64,000 nucleotides of DNA from JBDHTQ01 sp039808765 (GTDB lineage Bacteria > Pseudomonadota > Alphaproteobacteria > UBA2400), in NCBI GenBank assembly GCA_039808765.1, contig JBDHTQ010000004.1, positions 1 through 64,000 on the forward strand, written 5' to 3'. This document shows, piece by piece, positions 45,123-53,784 of the stretch. Under the pieces are notes generated by a model that did not search any database, was not told the DNA's origin, and saw only the letters and a program-made list of their open reading frames with translations. The position numbers and the translations under genes were made by a program. How positions within the stretch are numbered: the first letter of the stretch is position 1; each line of letters opens with the position of its first letter.

Positions 45123-45422
45123 ATGCAATTAGAACCAAATCGTTGGCATTGGCGTGACAGCATGCTGCCTGCCCGTTTCTTTATCTTTGACGCGCGTGCT
45201 GCTATTTTTATCGTTTTTGTGGTCTTACGTATGGTGAGCCTATACACGTGGGGTGCTTTTTTTCTAGCGTTGGTTTTTTTCTACATTCTTGAGCGGCTTG
45301 GTTTGACATTTGAGGCTGCCTTGCGACGTATGCGTTCTCTCCTGACGGGGAAAAAACGACCTGCCTATATTTGGACGTCGACCCGTCGCATGATCGATAT
45401 GGGGGCGAACCCACTCTCTTAA
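45123..45422 (+). CDS. icmT: IcmT/TraK-family small membrane protein
   Basis: IcmT/TraK proteins are small membrane components of type IVB systems. The 99-residue protein has WRDSMLPARFFIFDARAAIFIVFVVLR near its start, the family's conserved PxRFFxxDARA motif, and two hydrophobic stretches (about 22-40 and 43-60). It follows dotB by 39 bp with an AGAGGAG site. A rho-independent terminator begins at its stop codon, so dotD-dotC-dotB-icmT forms one transcription unit. Confidence 0.8.
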   Translation: MQLEPNRWHWRDSMLPARFFIFDARAAIFIVFVVLRMVSLYTWGAFFLALVFFYILERLGLTFEAALRRMRSLLTGKKRPAYIWTSTRRMIDMGANPLS

Positions 45423-45451
45423 ATTACCGATTCGAATTGGGTAATTTTTTT
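45421..45451 (+). terminator. Rho-independent terminator after icmT
   Basis: AAATTACC (45421-45428) pairs perfectly with GGTAATTT (45440-45447), followed by a T-run to 45451. It marks the end of the dotD-icmT unit and separates it from the pil genes, which must have their own promoter in the following 140 bp. Confidence 0.85.
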
Positions 45452-45589
45452 CGCGATATCATCTTTACTCGGATTGCCAGAAGGTTAACTTTGTGGCAAA
45501 CATACCTTCACCGGGGAGAGGCGCGTGTGCTGGGCTCAGTTCATGCGCACATTGCGTTATGATGTTTCTTCTATAAAAAGGGTGAAAAA

Positions 45590-48076
45590 ATGATGTTGCG
45601 CCAAGGCCTCAGAAAATTTTCGTATCAATTCTTGTTGTCGTCGGTGTTTTTTCTGGCACTTGTGCCTGGCGTTCATGCAGAAGATGCGCGTGCTCCTTTG
45701 GCGCGTGCAATTCAGAATATTGTTCCTTCTGGAACCGTGGTTGTTTATGATCCGGCTGTAAACATTGAGGCGATGGTGGTTGCCCCGGAAGGTAAGGGTG
45801 AATGGCTCGCACAGGTGCAACAGATTGCTGATCAAGCGCATCTCTCTGTTAAGCAGGAAGATAGTATTCTTCACATTAGCAACAGCGATCAAGATGGAGC
45901 CACAGCGGCTTCGCCGGATGTCGTGACCACGCCGGTAGCGCTTTCCTCTGCAGGGGATGAAGAAGAGAAGTGGGTTGATCAAGGCAAAACGCTCCCGCAA
46001 GACACTGCGCCATTAAGCGTTGTCGATGTGCCTGAAACAGCCACAACGCAAAAGGCGACAGAACAAAAAGTTGCAATGGCTCAAGAGGCCATCACAGAGT
46101 CGGTTGGGGCTTCTGCAAACAGTGCCGTAACATCTGGAACGATACCGGCCTCGCCGATGCTGACGGAATCTTCAACGCCGGGCGACACTTCTCATGCGAA
46201 GGGGGTTGTTCTTGCTTCTAGCAAAAACTTGCCCCAGCAACCTGAGCCTTCAGCCGTGACGGCGACGACACCCGACAGCGCGCCAGCAGTTAGTGTGGAT
46301 TCAGCGGGGGGTGTGGCGATTAACGGTCAACCTGAGACCGCGCCGATTATTGCATCACCTAACGCGTCAGAGGCGTCACCCGTTGCAACGGGAATGGCTG
46401 ATACACTTCGTCAAGCCGCGCAAACAGATATTAAGCCTACAGAAACTTCACCTGTAGTCCAGCCTGTGGCAAGTAATGAAGCAGAAAGCACGCCGCGCAC
46501 GACAGGGCAAAGCGAGGCAGTATCTGATTCTTCGATTATGCCGCTTACACCAGCTTCTGAAAAATCAGCCCTTGTTAAGAAAGACTGGGTTGTATCGCCT
46601 GTAAAAAAACCCGCTAAACCGACCGTTAACCCGGGCAGTGTTTCTGTTCAAGCCGCAGATGCTACCGTGAATACACCAGCCTCGGCCCGTTTGGTGAGCG
46701 GTACGGTTATGGGAACACCGCGCTGGACAGGTCACCAGGAAAATCAAGGAAAATTGCGCGATTCCTCTGTCGAAACTTTGTCAGCGGCGGCCCCTGTTCG
46801 TGCGTCTGTTGCTGTGCCAGCCCCTGCAATTGCAACCCCACCAGCATCCCCAGTTTCATTGACTCTCGATCAAGATGCATCAATGAATGTGCCAGCTCCG
46901 ATTGGTGTTCGGCAGGATCGCTTAACTGAAACCCCCCTTCCCAGTAAGGATGCCACACCTGCCCCAAAGGTGGATAAGGTCTTGAGCAAAGCCGTTGAGA
47001 TTTCCGCCGCTTCAGAAAAATCGTCTACCATGATGACCAAAGAAGTTGCTCCTGCCCCTGTTGCACACAATGTGACGGGTAATTCATCGTTGGCGCAAGG
47101 TACAGTCATGGGGGTTCCGCAATATGATGCGCGTCGTGAAGCGCGACCCACCAACACCTCGGCTGGAGCAGCTTTGAATGCCGGATCAGTTGGGGGTGTA
47201 TCGCTTACTTCTGTTTCATCAGCGGGATCGATGCAGGCTGTGGGCATGATGTCGTTGGGGGGGGCAATTTCAAAACTCAAACCTGCGAAATATCATGTTG
47301 TCTATGCTTCCGATGTTGATCCAAGTGTTTCTGTCAATGTTCCTATGCAGGGGACGTGGCAGGAAAAACTTTCGGCAATTGCTGTGGCCGCTTCCGTGCG
47401 GATTGAAGATTCACAAGGGACGCTGACGATTAGGCGCGCTGTTGAACAAACGAATGGTGCGCCTGTGGTTGCAGCGCCGACTGCATCCCCTGTACATGTA
47501 TCTATACCCTCATCTGCACCTTTAACAAATAGTGTTCGTGCTGCGCCAGCAACAGTTGCGCCAGCTGCAGGAAACCCTACAGCGCCCGCTGAAGGGGAAC
47601 ATGAGACCGTGATTCAAACAACCGAAACGGTTGTTGAAGACAATGTTTCATCGGACACAACATCTTCTTCATCCCCTCCTCCTGTTGCTCCAACGCCAGA
47701 ACAGGCAGCGCAAGCAAATGCACAACCCGTTTCTCCACCAATGAAAGAGCCTGTGGGGAGTAACTTCGATCCAAATCAGGCCGAGCGTCCTGTTGCCGCA
47801 CGAGGATTGTGGCAAGCCGAACGTGGTTCGTCTTTGCGTGATGTTTTACAATCTTGGTGTGATCGTGCCGGTGTGCAACTGGTTTGGTCGAGTCAATTCG
47901 ATTTTCCGCTTCAAGCCACAGTTTCTTTGGACGATACGTTTGAAGGGGCTGTCCGTACGTTGCTGGGGGGATTTTCCTCTGCTTCGCCGCGTCCAGTTGC
48001 TCAGCTTCATCGGCAAGCAAATTTTGGCACACGTGTTTTGATCGTTCAGACACGCGGTAATCGTTACGGGGAATAA
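45590..48076 (+). CDS. pilL: PilL/TcpQ-type pilus protein, very long with three secretin-type modules
   Basis: This 828-residue exported protein starts with a signal peptide (FLLSSVFFLALVPGVHAED). Three modules of the same alpha/beta type are visible: about 35-98 and 553-620, which align with each other (AIxxxxP...VVY...P..G.W...IA..A), and the C-terminal TcpQ-like module at about 738-824 (SLRDVLQSWCDRAGVQLVW...). Ala/Pro/Ser/Thr-rich linkers join them, with a repeated GTVMGxP motif at about 371 and 503. TcpQ/PilL-type proteins help the secretin assemble; IncI1 PilL is far shorter. It sits first in pilL-pilN-pilO2-pilP-pilQ-pilR; pilM is missing. The name rests on position and the C-terminal module. 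Confidence 0.7.
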   Translation: MMLRQGLRKFSYQFLLSSVFFLALVPGVHAEDARAPLARAIQNIVPSGTVVVYDPAVNIEAMVVAPEGKGEWLAQVQQIADQAHLSVKQEDSILHISNSDQDGATAASPDVVTTPVALSSAGDEEEKWVDQGKTLPQDTAPLSVVDVPETATTQKATEQKVAMAQEAITESVGASANSAVTSGTIPASPMLTESSTPGDTSHAKGVVLASSKNLPQQPEPSAVTATTPDSAPAVSVDSAGGVAINGQPETAPIIASPNASEASPVATGMADTLRQAAQTDIKPTETSPVVQPVASNEAESTPRTTGQSEAVSDSSIMPLTPASEKSALVKKDWVVSPVKKPAKPTVNPGSVSVQAADATVNTPASARLVSGTVMGTPRWTGHQENQGKLRDSSVETLSAAAPVRASVAVPAPAIATPPASPVSLTLDQDASMNVPAPIGVRQDRLTETPLPSKDATPAPKVDKVLSKAVEISAASEKSSTMMTKEVAPAPVAHNVTGNSSLAQGTVMGVPQYDARREARPTNTSAGAALNAGSVGGVSLTSVSSAGSMQAVGMMSLGGAISKLKPAKYHVVYASDVDPSVSVNVPMQGTWQEKLSAIAVAASVRIEDSQGTLTIRRAVEQTNGAPVVAAPTASPVHVSIPSSAPLTNSVRAAPATVAPAAGNPTAPAEGEHETVIQTTETVVEDNVSSDTTSSSSPPPVAPTPEQAAQANAQPVSPPMKEPVGSNFDPNQAERPVAARGLWQAERGSSLRDVLQSWCDRAGVQLVWSSQFDFPLQATVSLDDTFEGAVRTLLGGFSSASPRPVAQLHRQANFGTRVLIVQTRGNRYGE

Positions 48077-48080
48077 AGCC

Positions 48081-49679
48081 ATGCAGCAGGCGGTTTCGCG
48101 GTACTTTTTGTGTGGGTTGCTTCTTGTAAGCGGTTGCGCAGATGAGGCGATAAAAAAAGAAATTGATCAACGCTACGATGTTGCCCAATCGCGCCTTGAA
48201 ACGGCAAAAAGTCCTGCTGCTGATCGTCGGAGTGATCCGCTTGAAGTTTCTGACAGTGTTTGGCTTGGTGACTCCGCCATTGCTTTAAAATCCGGTGATC
48301 CTCTTCCCGCAAAATGGGTTGGCGAAGGTGCGATTGCTTTGCGGTCTGATACACCGCTTACGCTCAATCAAATTGTCAGTTTGCTTTCTACACAGACACA
48401 GATACCTTTTCGTTTGATCGCCAATGCCCAACAGATGTCGGGTGGGGCACCTGCTGCTGCAAGTCCTATTGCCAATCCTGCTTCGGGAAATGCGGCAACA
48501 TCCCCTGTGGAAGATGGAATGACCTTCTCTTATGAGGGAAGTTTGTCAGGATTATTAGATCTGGTGTGCAGCTATTTTAATGTAAATTGGTATTATAAAA
48601 ATGGCACGGTTAACATCAGTCGTTACGAAACTCGCACCTTTGTGCTTGATGCCTTGCCTGGTACGATCACGATGGCCGCACCAGATGACACAGCTGCAAC
48701 CGGCGATGCCGCGTCTACCGCAACGGCCCAACCTTTGGCTAATGCCAGTATTGATATCTGGGAAGATATCAACCGTATCCTGACAAACCTCGTTGGCACA
48801 GAGGGAACGTTAACCATTTCACAATCGAGCGGCACCATCGTTGTGAGCACAACACGTGATCGAATGGAACGGATCGCTGATTTTATTCAGGAAGAAAACC
48901 AGAGACTAAGCCGCCAAGTAGCTATTACGATTGAAATGTATAATGTGACCATTACAGACCAACAAGAGTATGCACTGGATTTGCAACCGCAAATTAATAC
49001 GGGGGGATGGTTTGGTAAATGGTTGAATATTTCAAACCTCAGTGGTGTCACGATCAACCAAAGTGATATTGCTGGGGCTAACTTATCGATTGGATTGATT
49101 AATCCCCCTGGTCTTTCTGGGAGTACTTCTGTTTTTCAAGCACTAAACACGCTGGGTAAAACATCCCGCATTGCTCAAATTCCTTTGACGACGCTTAATA
49201 ATCGCCCGGCCACGCAACGAATTGCAACGGATGAGGCATATGTTTCGGGAACATCTGTCACGATTGATGCAAACTCGGGCGCAACAACAACAGAAATCAC
49301 AACAGATAAAGTTGTTTCAGGTATCTCGGTGTCTGTATTGCCACGATTGATGAGCGATGGGCGTATGCTTTTGCAATATGCCTTAGCCCAAGGGGCACGC
49401 ATTAAGTTTGATCCCTTTTTCTCGCCTGACGGAACGGCCTCTGTCCAGTTGCCGCAAACTCAAGGGGTGTCATTCAGTCAGCAAGTTATGATGAAAAATG
49501 GCTCGACACTGATTTTAGCCGGGTTTGATCAAAGCGACATGAATGACAGTCGAAGTTCTCCTCTTCGCGGTTTTGGCTTTTTCCTGGGCGGAACAAAAAC
49601 AAACAATCAAGGGCGGAATTTGGTGGTGATTGCCATTACTCCGCGCGAAATCGTGGTCAATAATCCGGAGGCTTCGTAA
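48081..49679 (+). CDS. pilN: PilN-type secretin lipoprotein of a type IVb pilus
   Basis: PilN forms the outer-membrane channel for the thin pilus. The 532-residue protein has a lipoprotein signal with lipobox LVSGC (Cys19), an N-terminal domain near 85-185 (secretin/TonB short type, LSGLLDLVCSYFNVNWYYKNG), a second N-domain at about 225-275 (EDINRILTNLVGTEGTLTISQSSG) and the secretin core from about 290 ending VIAITPREIVV. The motif VRxx-like junction RLSRQVAITIEMYNVTITDQQEYALDL marks the core start. It starts 4 bp after pilL and ends 3 bp before pilO2. Confidence 0.9.
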   Translation: MQQAVSRYFLCGLLLVSGCADEAIKKEIDQRYDVAQSRLETAKSPAADRRSDPLEVSDSVWLGDSAIALKSGDPLPAKWVGEGAIALRSDTPLTLNQIVSLLSTQTQIPFRLIANAQQMSGGAPAAASPIANPASGNAATSPVEDGMTFSYEGSLSGLLDLVCSYFNVNWYYKNGTVNISRYETRTFVLDALPGTITMAAPDDTAATGDAASTATAQPLANASIDIWEDINRILTNLVGTEGTLTISQSSGTIVVSTTRDRMERIADFIQEENQRLSRQVAITIEMYNVTITDQQEYALDLQPQINTGGWFGKWLNISNLSGVTINQSDIAGANLSIGLINPPGLSGSTSVFQALNTLGKTSRIAQIPLTTLNNRPATQRIATDEAYVSGTSVTIDANSGATTTEITTDKVVSGISVSVLPRLMSDGRMLLQYALAQGARIKFDPFFSPDGTASVQLPQTQGVSFSQQVMMKNGSTLILAGFDQSDMNDSRSSPLRGFGFFLGGTKTNNQGRNLVVIAITPREIVVNNPEAS

Positions 49680-49682
49680 ACC

Positions 49683-50999
49683 ATGGTGGCCGGCGTCATC
49701 TCCGTCGGCGGTAAAGGCTATGCCGTCGGGCTATACTGGCAGGTTTCAGATACTCCTAATGCTGCCAAATCAGCGCGTGTAGCTGCGCGCCAGCCTGGTG
49801 CTTTTGCTGATTTTTTCTGCGTACGTCCCGGGAATGCCAAAGGTCGTGCGCCCCAGTTTGGTTTGGGTGAGCAGCGTTTGGGCCATAAATGGAACATGCC
49901 TTCTGCCGCTGCATCGATGGCTAATGTTCAGCCGGGGTCTTGGGCTGGGGTTTTTGTTCAACCTGAGGGGGCTTGGTTTATTGAAGTCCGCGATGACTTG
50001 ATTGCGCCCGAAGGAGATGTGATGTTCGCCGACGAAGCCGAGGCAATGTCAAGGCTTCAAGAAACGAGTGCGCATGGTGGTCTAGAGAGAATTTTTGCGC
50101 CTGCTGAATGGGCGATTCCCGGTGCTGAAAGCCGTTCGCTGTCTTTGCTTCTCTCTGGTAAAGCCGTCGCACGGTTGCAGCCCGTACGGTTGCCAACCAA
50201 GGTTATTAAAGGAATTGTTGGCGGTGTTGTCATTCTGGCGATAATGATTGTTGGGCTGGTTTTTTGGCTAAACCAGCAACAAGCGGCTCGGGATCAGCTC
50301 GCTATTGAAGAAATTGAGCGGCAGGCCGCAGAGACAAAAAAGCGGCAAGAGCTTCAAAAAGCTGAAGAAGAACGTAAAAAAGCAGAAGAGGCTGAAAAAA
50401 ACAGGCAGGCAGAAGAAGAAAAAAATCGCCGTGCCACGCAAGAAGCGCTGACTGCTCCGATTTATGGTCGGGTATGGGAAAATACGCCTAAGCCATTAAC
50501 GTGGTTAGCGGCATGCCGAGATACCATGGATAAAGTACAAATTTCACCTCTGGGATGGTCATTGGTGAGTGTTGTTTGCCATGGAAATCAGGTGGATGCG
50601 TCATGGTCACGGCGTAACGGTCCGGCTATGGTGCCGCGCGATGCCTTGGTTGATGAAGCGATGAAATCGGCCACGGTTAGCTACAATCTGCCAACATTGA
50701 GTCCGCGCGGAACAGAATTGCTATGGCCTGCAGATGCTATCATGCTTTATACTCTTAATAATGACTGGTCAGCGAGCCTCTCGTATGTCAAAGATCCAGA
50801 TCTGCCGCCTCTGCCCAACGGTCAGCGCTTGCCGCCACCGCCATGGGCCAAGCGTAAGGTAGACTGGGAGGTGCCTTTGTCTCCGTGGACGATGAAGGGG
50901 CCGTTTGTTGACTTGCCGGGACTGGTACTGGACTCGTTGACGTGGAATCAAAACGGTACATGGAAAATAGAAGGGCTGCTGTATGAACAACGCAAGTAA
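49683..50999 (+). CDS. pilO2: Type IVb pilus inner-membrane protein PilO2
   Basis: PilO2 is the inner-membrane alignment protein of IncI1-type thin pili. The 438-residue protein has an N-terminal cytoplasmic domain (1-175), one membrane span (about 180-200, GGVVILAIMIVGLVFWL), then a charged coiled-coil (about 208-250, rich in EAEEERKKAEEAEKN-type repeats), and a C-terminal periplasmic domain. This build is that of PilO2 (TcpD-like). Its ATG uses a GGAGG inside the pilN end. The C-terminus overlaps pilP by 17 bp. Confidence 0.86.
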   Translation: MVAGVISVGGKGYAVGLYWQVSDTPNAAKSARVAARQPGAFADFFCVRPGNAKGRAPQFGLGEQRLGHKWNMPSAAASMANVQPGSWAGVFVQPEGAWFIEVRDDLIAPEGDVMFADEAEAMSRLQETSAHGGLERIFAPAEWAIPGAESRSLSLLLSGKAVARLQPVRLPTKVIKGIVGGVVILAIMIVGLVFWLNQQQAARDQLAIEEIERQAAETKKRQELQKAEEERKKAEEAEKNRQAEEEKNRRATQEALTAPIYGRVWENTPKPLTWLAACRDTMDKVQISPLGWSLVSVVCHGNQVDASWSRRNGPAMVPRDALVDEAMKSATVSYNLPTLSPRGTELLWPADAIMLYTLNNDWSASLSYVKDPDLPPLPNGQRLPPPPWAKRKVDWEVPLSPWTMKGPFVDLPGLVLDSLTWNQNGTWKIEGLLYEQRK

Positions 51000-51834
51000 T
51001 GGTCAAAGAAAAGCCCGACGTGTAAGAATGGCAACACGATTCATTGCTGGTTTTGCGCTTTGGGGATTCGCCTTTGCGGGGCTGTATTCTGCGCCCACAC
51101 ATGCTACGTCTGTGCCCCCGCAAACCGATTCATCTGCTGTTGGTTCGCCGTTGTCCTCTCCGCCTGTGGTTGAGGTTTTGCGTGCGCCAGAGGTGACCCC
51201 GCCTCAATCTGTGGTGGCCGAGCAGCCTGGACAAAGTCTTGTAACACCTGCTGCATCCGGTACATCGACAAAAGATGAAGCGTCGTCCGAATCATCAAAA
51301 GATGCAGGATCTCAAGCTGAGGATGCTGAGAGTGCGAATGATATTAATCCTGATAAAATTTTGAACACGTTACGTCAGTCTAATGGGCCGCCGCTCACGC
51401 TTTCACAGTTGGCTGCGATCAATGATGCACTTAAAAAGATGGAGTATGTAAAGGACATTGAAACGAAGATTCAAAGTATGCAGATGAGTGCGAACACTTC
51501 TTCCTCTGTTATTGGTCTTGGTACACCTGGGTCTTCAGTCATCTCTCCTATGGGGGGCGCCCCTTTTCCTTCTCCTTCGGGCAATTCAGCGCCCTCTACT
51601 GATCAGCCTGTTGTTTTGCGTGTGTATGCTCTGCAAGGCGTGTTTAAAGCTGTCGTTCTCTTCAATAAACAGCAGCAAACTGTTGAGGTGGGGGATAGCA
51701 TTGGGGGGCTGAAGGTAACTGATATTTCACTTGCCGGAGTTCGGGTAAATCAGGCATTGGGTGGTGTGAGCACCCTACCGTTTGCGACAGTAAATAGTTT
51801 ACAAAACGTTACCGTTGCCGTTCCAAGAAAATGA
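50983..51834 (+). CDS. pilP: Type IVb pilus assembly protein PilP
   Basis: The 283-residue protein is an exported PilP of the IncI1 type: a hydrophobic N-terminal segment (about 20-38), a low-complexity Pro/Ser/Ala region, then a helix with GPPLTLSQLAAINDALKKMEYVKDIETKIQSMQ, and a C-terminal beta-domain (VVLRVYALQGVFKAVVLFNKQQQTVEVGDSIGGLKVTDI) like those of secretin pilotins/alignment proteins. It overlaps pilO2 by 17 bp. A hairpin and a 175-bp gap follow before pilQ, so expression may drop between the two. Confidence 0.82.
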   Translation: MNNASNGQRKARRVRMATRFIAGFALWGFAFAGLYSAPTHATSVPPQTDSSAVGSPLSSPPVVEVLRAPEVTPPQSVVAEQPGQSLVTPAASGTSTKDEASSESSKDAGSQAEDAESANDINPDKILNTLRQSNGPPLTLSQLAAINDALKKMEYVKDIETKIQSMQMSANTSSSVIGLGTPGSSVISPMGGAPFPSPSGNSAPSTDQPVVLRVYALQGVFKAVVLFNKQQQTVEVGDSIGGLKVTDISLAGVRVNQALGGVSTLPFATVNSLQNVTVAVPRK

Positions 51835-51835
51835 T

Positions 51836-51862
51836 AATTGTTGTTTTATCAAACGAACAATT
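51836..51862 (+). terminator. Possible hairpin after pilP
   Basis: AATTGTT at 51836-51842 pairs with AACAATT at 51856-51862, and GTTT pairs with AAAC inside, with one bulge. It lacks a solid T-run, so it could attenuate or partly terminate transcription between pilP and pilQ. Confidence 0.4.
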
Positions 51863-52009
51863 TAAATTATTTGAATGAGTTGCAAACATTCTTGAATCTT
51901 TTTAGTCTTCCTTAACCCTAACCAGTGTTAACTAGACCATGTGCCTTCACGCCTTGTGTTCAACTCAGAAACACATGTGAGTGGCAGGAGAGTGGATTAG
52001 GGATAGATC

Positions 52010-53725
52010 GTGGAACCTTTATCTTCAACCAGTAGCTCGGGAACTGACGCATCAAGCGGTAGACCGGGACGCATCCCTTTTAGTGGAAAAGTTTTAACCG
52101 CTGAAGATGGGCCGTTGCGTATTGCTGCTGAGTCACGAAAGTTGTGTGCGTTGTTTGATAATGGTATGTGGTTGGTTTCTGAAAGCTATAAAAACTCTCC
52201 GTTTGTGACCTCGGTGGCGGCGCAAGCGCGTCGTCAGGGGCATAAGGTCAGTGATGCGAATTACGTCACACCGGATATTATACAACAGGCCTATAACTAT
52301 GCACAGCGCGATACACAGGTTTCTGTCATTGATGAGAACGTTGTTCGTCGCCGTATTAAAGAGGTTTTTACAAAGGCGCGTGAAGTTGGTGCGAATGACG
52401 TGCATATGGAAGTGGCTAACGGCCGCACGAAAATTGAGTTTCGCATCGATGGTAGCCTTGTTGTCTCTGACACACTGACAGAAAAGGAAGGTGAAACGAT
52501 GATGGCGGCCATCTGGTCGCACTCTGCAGCGCAATCCGGCGCGACGCCTAACTGGTTAGAGCCGATGGCAGCGATGTTGCGCGCAGGTCAAACCGGCAAA
52601 GATGCCATGGAGCTTCCTGAAGGATTGCTCGGTGTTCGATGTCAATGGATCCCCATTGTTGATGGGGGTCGTTATCTCGTTATGCGCATGCATTATGATA
52701 ACATGCATATCCAGGGCGGTAGTCACGATATGGATGTGGATACGCTTGGTTTTACACCCGAGCAAACGTCATTGGTGCGCCATCTTCGTCGCCTGCCGGG
52801 CGGTATGCGCATTGTGGCGGGGCCGGTGAACCAAGGTAAAACCACAACACTGCGCGTGATTCTTAATCGCCGTATGGCCGAGACCAACTATCGTCTTAAC
52901 TGCTTGCTGATTGAAGACCCGCCTGAAGGGGGGATTATCGGAGCGAGACAAATCGGTGTGTCGGCTTCACATGATGAAGATATGCGCGAACGGGTTTTTA
53001 TGGAAGTTCAGCGCTCGGCCCTTCGCCTTGACCCGGATATCATCATGCTGGGTGAAATCCGTGACCTGCAAACTGCAGGTTTTGCTTATAAAATGGCCCT
53101 AACAGGTCGTCAGGTCTATACCACTATTCACGCTTATTCTGCTCTCGCTATTCCGCAACGTTTGCGAGATATCGGTATTCAGCCATATCTTGTTTACGAT
53201 CACAATTTGTTGCGCGGGTTGGTGACACAGCGACTGGTACGTACATTATGTTCGCACTGCAAGGTGCCTTTGGTGGAGGCTATGCGCCAGCGTCCGCAAC
53301 TTGCGGCGTTGACGATACGATTGCGTGCTGCGGTGGCGTTGATGGATGCCGAAACGCGCGCCCGTCAGGACGGTGTTGGTCTTGATGAAATAAAGTTGCT
53401 AGAGCCTGATCTTTCGGATGTTTTTGTTGCAAGCGGCAAGGGATGCGAGCACTGCATCGGGGGGCATTCCGGGCGCACGGTCTTGGCTGAGGTTATTGAA
53501 ACAGACAGTCGCCTGATGGCGCTTTTACGTGATGATAAGATGGAACAAGCACGCGCCTATTGGCTTTCGCACAATGGGCTTGGGGGCATTTCGATGCTTT
53601 GGCATGCCTTGGGCAAGGTTGTTGTGGGCAAGGTGAGTCCCGAGGATGCTGAGTTTGAGCTGGGACCATTGGCCAGAGAGCGTGATCTGCGCGAGTTTGA
53701 AGAACGCTCCGGCAATAATTACTGA
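52010..53725 (+). CDS. pilQ: Pilus assembly ATPase PilQ (GspE/PilB-like) of a type IVb pilus
   Basis: PilQ is the ATPase that powers thin-pilus assembly in IncI1-type systems. The proposed GTG (AGGGAT site) gives 571 residues. The N-terminal domain (about 60-240) precedes the ATPase core: Walker A GPVNQGKTTTLR at about 270, Asp box LLIEDPPEGGI, Walker B DIIMLGEIRD, and His box RQVYTTIHAYS. Two CxxC pairs, CSHC and CEHC, make a zinc-binding tetracysteine segment, typical of GspE. A GPxNQGKTT variant replaces GPTGSGKTT. It lies 175 bp after pilP and before pilR. It is distinct from DotB in the same region. Confidence 0.88.
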   Translation: MEPLSSTSSSGTDASSGRPGRIPFSGKVLTAEDGPLRIAAESRKLCALFDNGMWLVSESYKNSPFVTSVAAQARRQGHKVSDANYVTPDIIQQAYNYAQRDTQVSVIDENVVRRRIKEVFTKAREVGANDVHMEVANGRTKIEFRIDGSLVVSDTLTEKEGETMMAAIWSHSAAQSGATPNWLEPMAAMLRAGQTGKDAMELPEGLLGVRCQWIPIVDGGRYLVMRMHYDNMHIQGGSHDMDVDTLGFTPEQTSLVRHLRRLPGGMRIVAGPVNQGKTTTLRVILNRRMAETNYRLNCLLIEDPPEGGIIGARQIGVSASHDEDMRERVFMEVQRSALRLDPDIIMLGEIRDLQTAGFAYKMALTGRQVYTTIHAYSALAIPQRLRDIGIQPYLVYDHNLLRGLVTQRLVRTLCSHCKVPLVEAMRQRPQLAALTIRLRAAVALMDAETRARQDGVGLDEIKLLEPDLSDVFVASGKGCEHCIGGHSGRTVLAEVIETDSRLMALLRDDKMEQARAYWLSHNGLGGISMLWHALGKVVVGKVSPEDAEFELGPLARERDLREFEERSGNNY

Positions 53726-53784
53726 TTTTTTCGCGTTGAAATAACGTGTGTTAACAAAGTGAATGATGACAGAAAGACAAAACG

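Noticed and set aside
45371..45562. Short frame across the end of icmT
   Set aside because: It runs over the icmT terminator and has no family similarity.
51914..51940. TTAA repeats upstream of pilQ as a CtrA site
   Set aside because: The two TTAA halves are twelve bases apart, too far for a CtrA site.
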